Origin: Adiantum capillus-veneris
Taxonomy: Eukaryota; Streptophyta; Polypodiopsida; Polypodiales; Pteridaceae
Direction: 5' to 3'
Assembly (NCBI GenBank): GCA_014529385.2
Contig: CM043960.1
Coordinates: forward strand, 31,917,396 to 31,981,395
Length of the DNA: 64,000 nt
A model generated the notes under the pieces. The model had not been told where the DNA came from, made no database searches, and saw only the letters and a list, made by a program, of their open reading frames with translations. Position 1 is the stretch's first letter; each line of letters opens with the position of its first letter. Below, one piece after another: positions 57,914 to 64,000 of the stretch. The position numbers were made by a program, and so were the translations under genes.

Positions 57914-58852
57914 TGTTGAGCCAGCAGAGGATCACACCCACATTTTTGCTCACACTCATCATTTTGTAACCATTGATTGTAATAAATGTCTTTCCGACAT
58001 TAATTTTGATTTGAGCCATTCATTAAGTAACGGGACTCAATTGAGTTTCCAGCTTGTAATCCCGAAGTAATTTCACTTGCTGATGTAATTAGTTAGAGAT
58101 GTTCTCACCTCCAAGGCTGAGGTATATAAGCCAAAGTTTTTGTAACCTAAGGGATTCAGATTATTAATCAAAGTGAGTTTTTGAGCGCCGTGACTGTGTC
58201 TGAGAGAGAGTGAGAGAGAGAGAGAGTTTTATCTACTTGCTACGCGAGCTACGGAGCCGCCATTGGAGAAGCGACACCGCCATTGTGTTAGCAACGGCGA
58301 GAGCTACGCACAGATACCAAGAGTGCGCGCTATCGGCTTCTATGTGTGGTAAGTTCCTACGAGCTTCGGTGTGAGTTTTCTTTCAACTCGTGTGTCGGAA
58401 TGGAGCGTGCAGCATATCTATGGAACCACAACGAGTAGAGCTACACATTAGTACCATCGGGGTCAAGTTTCGATCACCTGTAATTTTTGGCCTGTCTTCA
58501 TACGCGTTTACCGCACGGAGTGGTTATAGGTTGATTTTGCAGTTCAAGTCTTTAGGGTGTTGTTCTTACCTAGTGTATAGACTTCCTCTTGAGTTTGAGA
58601 TCGATTCAATGATTCTAGATCCTGTTTCGTATAGCATTCGTTCTTAGTACGGATTTCAGTCACTTGCGTATTTTAGAACTTAGATTTGATTTCCTTAGTA
58701 GTGATTGTCATTAGAAGGTCGAGTAGGTGATTTGACACCCACCTAGTTGTTTCCATGCACCTACGGGTCAAGCTCCGTCCTCGTCTGACAAATTCTGTTG
58801 TTGGTTGAGTTCTCGCTATTTAGCTTCCGCTAGCGGCGTAAACGCCTTAACA
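57914..58852 (+). repeat. 3' LTR of the giant element
   Basis: 939 bp, same length as 38586-39524, followed by the target duplicate caaga. Confidence 0.95.
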
Positions 58853-60986
58853 CAAGAGATTCAGTATTTAGGTCATATTATCTCTCAAGATGGCATCCAA
58901 ATGGATCCATCCAAGTTAGAGGTAATAAAAGGATGGCCTAAACCAAGGAATCTTCATGAACTAAGAAGCTTTATAGGTATGTGTGCATACTATAGAAAAG
59001 TTCTCACAAATTGCGGGACCATTACATAACCTAACAAAGAAAAAGGTATACATGGTCTGCTAAAGAGAACAATGCTTTTGAAAAGCTTAAAGAAAAGCTT
59101 ATCTCTCAACCTGTGCTTACACTATCGGATCTCTCAAAACCATTTGAGGTCCAATGTGATGCTTGTGGTGATTGCCTTGGAGCTGTTTTACTCCAAGAAG
59201 GGCATGCCATAGGCTATGAGAGTCGAAGGCTCGACCCTGTTGAGCAAGCTCTAGGCATATATGAAAAGGAACTCCTTGTAGTTCTACATGCCTTAGACTC
59301 ATGGAAGCACTATTTATTGGGGACTCCTTTCATTCTGCGAACGGATCACCAAAGTCTTAAGTACTTCATGACGCAGACCAAGCTCTCTGACAAACAAATG
59401 AGGTGGGCAAATTTCCTTTCGTAATTTCATTTTCATATTGCTCACATTGATGGCAAGCATAATCAAGTAGCTGATGCACTCTCAAGACGGCCGAGAGTGA
59501 ATGCGGTTTCCATAGCAACTCACAATGATCTATCGTCAATGATAGATGAGTATACTATTGATCCCGATTTTAGAGATGTGATTTTAGCCCTTGCATTGGG
59601 GAAGAAAGAAGAACCATTTACCTTACAAGATGGTTATCTTCTCTATGGCAATAGACTATGCCTTACTAACTTACTACGTGAGAAAGTAATGTATGAATAT
59701 CATGCTCCACCTTATGCGGGGCATAGAGGGATTCAGTCTACCTTAAAGGGAATTGAAACATATTTCTATTGGCCTACCATGAAAGTGAACATACAAGAGT
59801 ATGTTTCTAAATGTGTGGTATGCCAAAAGACAAAATTTGATAGAGGGAAGCAACTTGGATCGCTTCAACCCTTGCCAATCCCTAATTCACCATGGGAGAG
59901 CATATCCATGGATTTTATCTTTGGATTTCCTAAGTCTATCCATGGGAATACGGGAATATGGACGATAGTAGACAGGTTCAGTAAACAAGCTCATTTCATA
60001 CCTGTCAAAAAGACTATCAAAGCCCATCAAATGGCAACCCTCTTGATTTCACAAATTTTCAAGTACCATGGCTTGCCAATGTCCATAGTGTCGGATAGAG
60101 ATCCTAGATGACCAGTAATTTCTGGAAGGGTCTCTTTGAGAATTTAGGGACAAGGCTAAACTTCTCTTCGGCCTATCATCCACAAACGGATGGCCAAAGT
60201 GAAATAGCTAACCTAACCATTCTTGATCTACTAAAAGCCTATGTAACGGAAGTAGATCAAAGATCCCAATGGGAGAAGTACTTACCCTTAGTGGAGTATG
60301 CTTACAATAACACTGTACATACTTCCACTGGAAAAGCACCTTTCGAGGTAATTGAGGGAAGATCAACAAGTCCCTTGCTACTTAAAGTACATGGGAAGAT
60401 CTTCGCTGCAGATGAGTATAGTCGAGACCTACAAGAATCTTTCCAAAAGATTAAGGATGCTATCTCTATCTCATAGCAAAGGCAAAAGGCTGTTGCTGAC
60501 AAGCACAGAAGAGCCCAAGCCTTTAAAGAAAACGATTGGGTCTTGTTAAAGTTTCCCAAGGCTCGATTAAGGCACACCACGGGCAAGAATCCTACGGGCC
60601 ACCAAAAGTACTATGCTAAACTAGCAAAAAGGTACTATGGTCCCTTTTAGATTCTTAGGCCAATCAATGAGATGGCCTATCAACTCAAGTTGCCCAATCA
60701 TTGGCTCATACACAATGCTTTCCATGTGAGCCTATTAAAGCCTTACAAAGGAGAGCCACCTCAAGAACCAACTATTCAAGACCCGCCGGAGATCGAGGAC
60801 CAAGAGGAGGTGTTGCAGCCCGAGTCAATTCTCCGACATGAAGACAAGGTGCTAAGAGGCGGTAAGACTATCCGACGATATCTTATTAAGTTTAAGAATT
60901 ATCCTTTTGAAGATGATAGATGGATGCAAGGCATACACTTAAAGGATAACCTAAACCTTGTCAATGCTTACAATGCTTCCCAATGA
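58853..60986 (+). pseudogene. Outer chromovirus pol, C-terminal part: RT end, RNase H, integrase, chromodomain
   Basis: Resumes as EIQYLGHIISQDGIQMD directly in frame with ...KSEFFLQ upstream of the nested element. A small deletion with frameshift near 58988 follows. RNase H shows FEVQCDACGDCLGAVLL and TDHQSLKYFM, with TAA at 59422 where the related copy at 28,050 has Gln. Integrase has CVVCQKTKFDRG, SMDFIFGFP (D) and AYHPQTDGQSE; frame breaks occur at 60108 and TAG codons near 60474 and 60648. The end (60780-60960) is a chromodomain: PESILRHEDKVLRGGKTIRR, then YLIKFKNYPFEDDRW. Chromodomains direct such elements to heterochromatin. Confidence 0.9.
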
Positions 60987-61345
60987 GTAAGCAAATGTAC
61001 AAAATGTTAAAAATGAACAAATTTTTTGTCTTATAAGACTTTCTTTTTCTTTATTGTGCACAAAAATGAAGTAGTATGCATGCTTAGATCAAGTTTGTGG
61101 AGACGACGTCTCCCAAACACCAAGTAGAGCTTGTCACTCTATTATGGAATACTAATAGGACTAATGTGCAGACATGCTTGCGGTAGCCTCAGGCTCTCAA
61201 GTGCCAAATGGACTAGTCATCCATTGTGGAATGATGTCGTAGGGTAACATAGGGATCCTCTACCCGCTAAGAAAAGGACTCATGAATATGCTTTATCTTC
61301 TCTACACCATAGTCGAGGACGACTATGATTTCAAGAGAGAGGTTA
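60987..61345 (+). other. 3' untranslated region of the outer element
   Basis: Between the pol stop and the 3' LTR. Ends in the purine-rich tttcaagagagaggtta, the probable polypurine tract (about 61334-61343). Confidence 0.6.
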
Positions 61346-62933
61346 TGTCATAATAATCAATATCTAATTCTCCTAAATGATTTTCTCATATTAAACTGAT
61401 CATTTAATGTGGGGAAGTGCCAGGGGAGAAAAAGCTAGAATATTGGTTAAGCTAGCAGACCGGCCACAGTAGGGATCCAAAGGAGGAAAAATAGGGATCC
61501 AAAGGGGGGGCCATCTGCAAAAGATCCATGTGCAACAATGGGCTAAAAATACCCTAAGGTTCAGCCCATTAAGACTTCCAAAATGCTAAGGTTCCAAAAA
61601 TCAAAGGTTGTGTCCAAAGGGTTAAAGCTTAGGGGGAATTGGATGCTTTGTGTGCTCTCCAAAGTCAACTTATATCCCTACATGGGAGGGGGCGAGCCCT
61701 TCTTCTAGGGGATGAGAGAGAAAGACACAGACACACACACATGCTCCCTTTACACAAAGGGAATGAGGGACACATGTCAGCTCCCTAGGCCAGATGCCCA
61801 CAAGGTGTGCCCAGTTTCTATTGGATGATCCTTGAAGTGGACCAATGAGAATTAAGCTAGAGTAAATCTAGTTTAATTAATTTAAAAACATTTAATAAAA
61901 GAAACCAATGAGAATTAAGTCTCCTAGAAGACTATTGGGCAGTCTCACAAGGGGTCCAATGAGCATTCAGGAGCCCAATGGCTTGCCTGATTCCTATTGG
62001 CCAAGAGGCAAAGGGGTCCAATGAGAGTTTAGTTTAATTATTTAATTACCTAAAGCTCTCACAAAAGGGGAAATGGGGACACATGTCAGAAGGCTATCAC
62101 TTATGCTGCTTAATAGTCATTGGCTTGACTTGGGGAGAGCCAATGAGGGCTCAGCAAGAGCAAATAGCAAGAGGGCTCGCCCAAGAGAGAGAGGGGGCTG
62201 ATTTTTGCAAGGCATTATCACACACACACTCACACAATCTCATGTGTGAAGAAAGAGAAGACTATATCTTCCCAAGCTTTAATGGAGAGCTCATCACCTA
62301 CTCCAAGCTTGTGAGATAGAAGCCTACATCGACACACTCTTGGCATGTGGATGCAAATCCAACCAAGAGCCAAGCTTCAATGCATGCTCATCTCCTCTAC
62401 CAAGCTAATTACTAAGCTAAGCTATGCTAATATGAGTGATTATGTGAGGAGATGTACATCTTTCTCGTAAGATACTCCTTCTTCCTCTCAATCTACTCTC
62501 ATACCCTGCTAGCTCTAACCATCTTCGAAGGTGTGTGAGGTCTTGGGTCTGAGAACGAGGATAATTCAAGTTGTGTTTGCTAAGTGTTTTGCTTAGTGCA
62601 TGAAGCTTTCATCTTCATTGCACTAGCTAGACTTGAAGGAACACAAAGAATTGTATTGTACAATGTCTCTCTTGATGGGAGAAACCATAATACAAAGCCT
62701 TTTGGAGGGGGGACCGGCTCCATGCAAATCCGGTCCTCAACTATTGTCATTAGCTTAATTTCTCTCTCTTTTGAAAGTATTGTCGATGCTATCTAACTAG
62801 GTGTTATGGTTTTTGTTTCTCTCTCCACGCAAGCACTCTTGTAATTCTCATTAGGAATCTATTCTAATGAAATGCCCACTATGTTCATGCTCATTTCCGC
62901 TACACACAAGTTATTAGGCCATTAAATGTTACA
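61346..62933 (+). repeat. 3' LTR of the outer chromovirus
   Basis: 1588 bp, matching 33707-35310, with shorter (CA)n and (GA)n tracts. Followed directly by the target duplicate tagca. The CCAAT cluster is retained at about 61820-62150. Confidence 0.95.
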
Positions 62934-62935
62934 TA

Positions 62936-62938
<3 letters not shown>

Positions 62939-63006
<68 letters not shown>
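62939..63006. repeat. (GT)n and (GA)n microsatellite
   Basis: About 52 bp of (GT)n followed by about 16 bp of (GA)n, next to the right target duplicate. The left flank of the element also ends in (GT)n/(GA)n tracts, so it inserted into or beside a microsatellite. Confidence 0.95.
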
Positions 63007-63007
<1 letters not shown>

Positions 63008-63194
63008 ACCTTTATGATTGCCCCTAGACATGACGGGTCATCATGTCTCACGTCAGTGCCCCTCTGCTCACAGCTCCTTACCGAGGCCCAATGCCCATAG
63101 CTATGGTGTGCTCTAGTGGGTGCTCTCATTGTCACACTCACTCAAACTCGAGTATTGAGTTTGAATCATTTTAGGCACATAAATTTTTTAATAA

Positions 63195-63640
63195 TAAAAA
63201 TAAAACTCGACGAGTTACTTGATGAATGGATGTTGACCACGTAGCTCGTCAAGTTACTTGGCAATCATTCATGTAGCACGCTCACGCAACTCGACGAGTT
63301 ACATGTGGTGATAGTGTCATGCCACATAACTTGCCGCGCTACATGAGCATGGTGACTTGATGACCACGTTGGACCGCTATGAGGTGCCACGTTGGCATAC
63401 ATGTAACTCGGCAAGTTATGTGTGCATCCTACATGGATAGCCACATGGCACCAAGCTTGAAGCCAAGTAGGAATCCCACGTAACTCGACGAGTTACGTGG
63501 CTGGTCCACCATGGCAGGGACGTGGAATTCTATTCCTGCCATCTTGGAGTGGACACATATCTCATCGAGTTATGTGGCCATGCCACGCGTCACACGTGAG
63601 TGCTTTGTGAGCGAGGGTATCTTGACGAGTTAGCCGCATG
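63195..63640. repeat. Diverged repeat with palindromic AACTCGACGAGTTAC core
   Basis: Variants of GTAACTCGACGAGTTAC recur about eight times, near 63205, 63245, 63288, 63330, 63403, 63485, 63560 and 63622, about 40-80 bp apart. The copy at 63478-63501 is the longest, ccacgtaactcg-a-cgagttacgtgg, pairing over 12 bp per arm. Several copies include acgtgg or acatg, giving further dyad symmetry. No coding frame. Confidence 0.75.
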
Positions 63641-64000
63641 GGGGATGTCATGCTAGGGTGGGGACTGCGAGAAGTGGGTACACTTGATCATGCATACACC
63701 CAAATCAAGCTAGAAACAAGGGAAAAAAGGTTAACCACCACCCTACCCTTAGAAACAGTAGCTCTAGATTTTCTATATCATCTAGCCCGAAGGGTAAAGG
63801 AACTGAGATGAATGATGGAGAGGAACTAAGGACTCTCATAAGAAAGAAAAACTAGACAAAGGAAGGATCATTTGCCAAAAGGTGGGCTATTGATATTGAA
63901 GCAGGGAAAATCCCACCTTCCTCTATTGGTGCACACTCTATTATATGGTCATTGCTTCCTTAAGCACAATTGAAGCTAAGGTATATTTGGACCCATTTGC
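63641..64000. other. Unassigned right end
   Basis: No gene, repeat or mobile-element boundary recognised in the last 360 bp. Confidence 0.4.

Larger units (their letters stand above)
38586..58852 (+). mobile_element. Giant Tat-like Ty3/gypsy retrotransposon, 20.3 kb, nested in the outer element
   Basis: Two 939-bp LTRs (38586-39524, 57914-58852), TG...CA ends, and a perfect 5-bp duplication caaga (38581-38585, 58853-58857) inside the RT gene of the host element. The PBS starts TGGCGCC; a polypurine run precedes the 3' LTR. The LTRs differ at about 14 positions by eye. It encodes a gag-protease-RT-RNase H-integrase polyprotein and a separate long 3' ORF. The RNase H to integrase linker (ARQKSVETEARDYTLIGDQL) resembles Tat elements. 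Without the CACTA-like insert it is still about 18.9 kb. Confidence 0.95.
33707..62933 (+). mobile_element. Outer Ty3/gypsy chromovirus, 29.2 kb including a nested giant element
   Basis: Two long terminal repeats (33707-35310 and 61346-62933), starting tgtcataataatc and ending aatgttaca, are flanked by a perfect 5-bp duplication tagca (33702-33706 and 62934-62938). The PBS is tRNA-Met type. Internal order is gag, protease, reverse transcriptase, RNase H, integrase, chromodomain, i.e. a chromovirus. The RT gene is cut at 38585 by a second retrotransposon and resumes at 58853. Without the insert the element is about 8.96 kb. Gag and pol carry frameshifts and stops, so it is not autonomous now. 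Confidence 0.97.

Overview
The window looks like nuclear DNA of a land plant. The grounds are: genes split by many short GT-AG introns, Ty1/copia, Ty3/gypsy (chromovirus and Tat-like) and LINE elements, tRNA-Met-type primer-binding sites, (GA)n/(GT)n microsatellites, and a decayed PPR-like stretch. A fern or lycophyte is a guess only. No prokaryotic, organellar or RNA-gene features were found.

Region 1 (1-26,450) is a gene-rich but decayed island. A minus-strand cysteine-rich gene runs off the left edge (1-1087). Divergent from it is a 13-exon gene (2715-8215) whose exons join in phase into about 1000 codons. It reads as a ParB-like domain followed by a circularly permuted amino-methyltransferase, and its first intron is an array of perfect or near-perfect palindromes. 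Next comes a broken gene of transposase-like appearance (8728-16495), split by a 5.55-kb copia element (10218-15768, 5-bp TSD). A four-exon minus-strand gene of about 602 codons (19496-16678) lies head to head with a gene for a divergent histone H3-like protein with a long C-terminal extension (coding from 22732). The first introns of both contain palindrome arrays sharing the core CCAAGCGAATA. A LINE 3' fragment interrupts the second array. A further decayed four-exon gene (26434-25199, minus) closes the island. Nearly every premature stop in these genes sits where Gln or Arg fits, as expected from C-to-T change of CAA, CAG or CGA.

Region 2 (26,866-33,706) holds a minus-strand chromovirus pol fragment, unassigned DNA, a PPR-like relic and a microsatellite block.

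Region 3 (33,707-62,933) is one nested retrotransposon complex. The outer chromovirus has LTRs of about 1.6 kb and the TSD tagca. Its reverse transcriptase gene was split by a giant Tat-like element (38,586-58,852; 939-bp LTRs; TSD caaga). The giant element carries a gag-pol polyprotein frame of about 8.8 kb once an internal CACTA-like element (42,369-43,689) is removed. It shows two retropepsin-like domains, a duplicated integrase zinc-binding module, nine copies of a 22-24-bp palindrome at about 285-bp periodicity in its two noncoding zones, and a long 3' coiled-coil ORF.

Region 4 (62,934-64,000) has a (GT)n/(GA)n tract and another palindrome-cored repeat (AACTCGACGAGTT type).

Exon joins were made by hand from splice signals and phase. 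No database search, alignment score or expression evidence was available.
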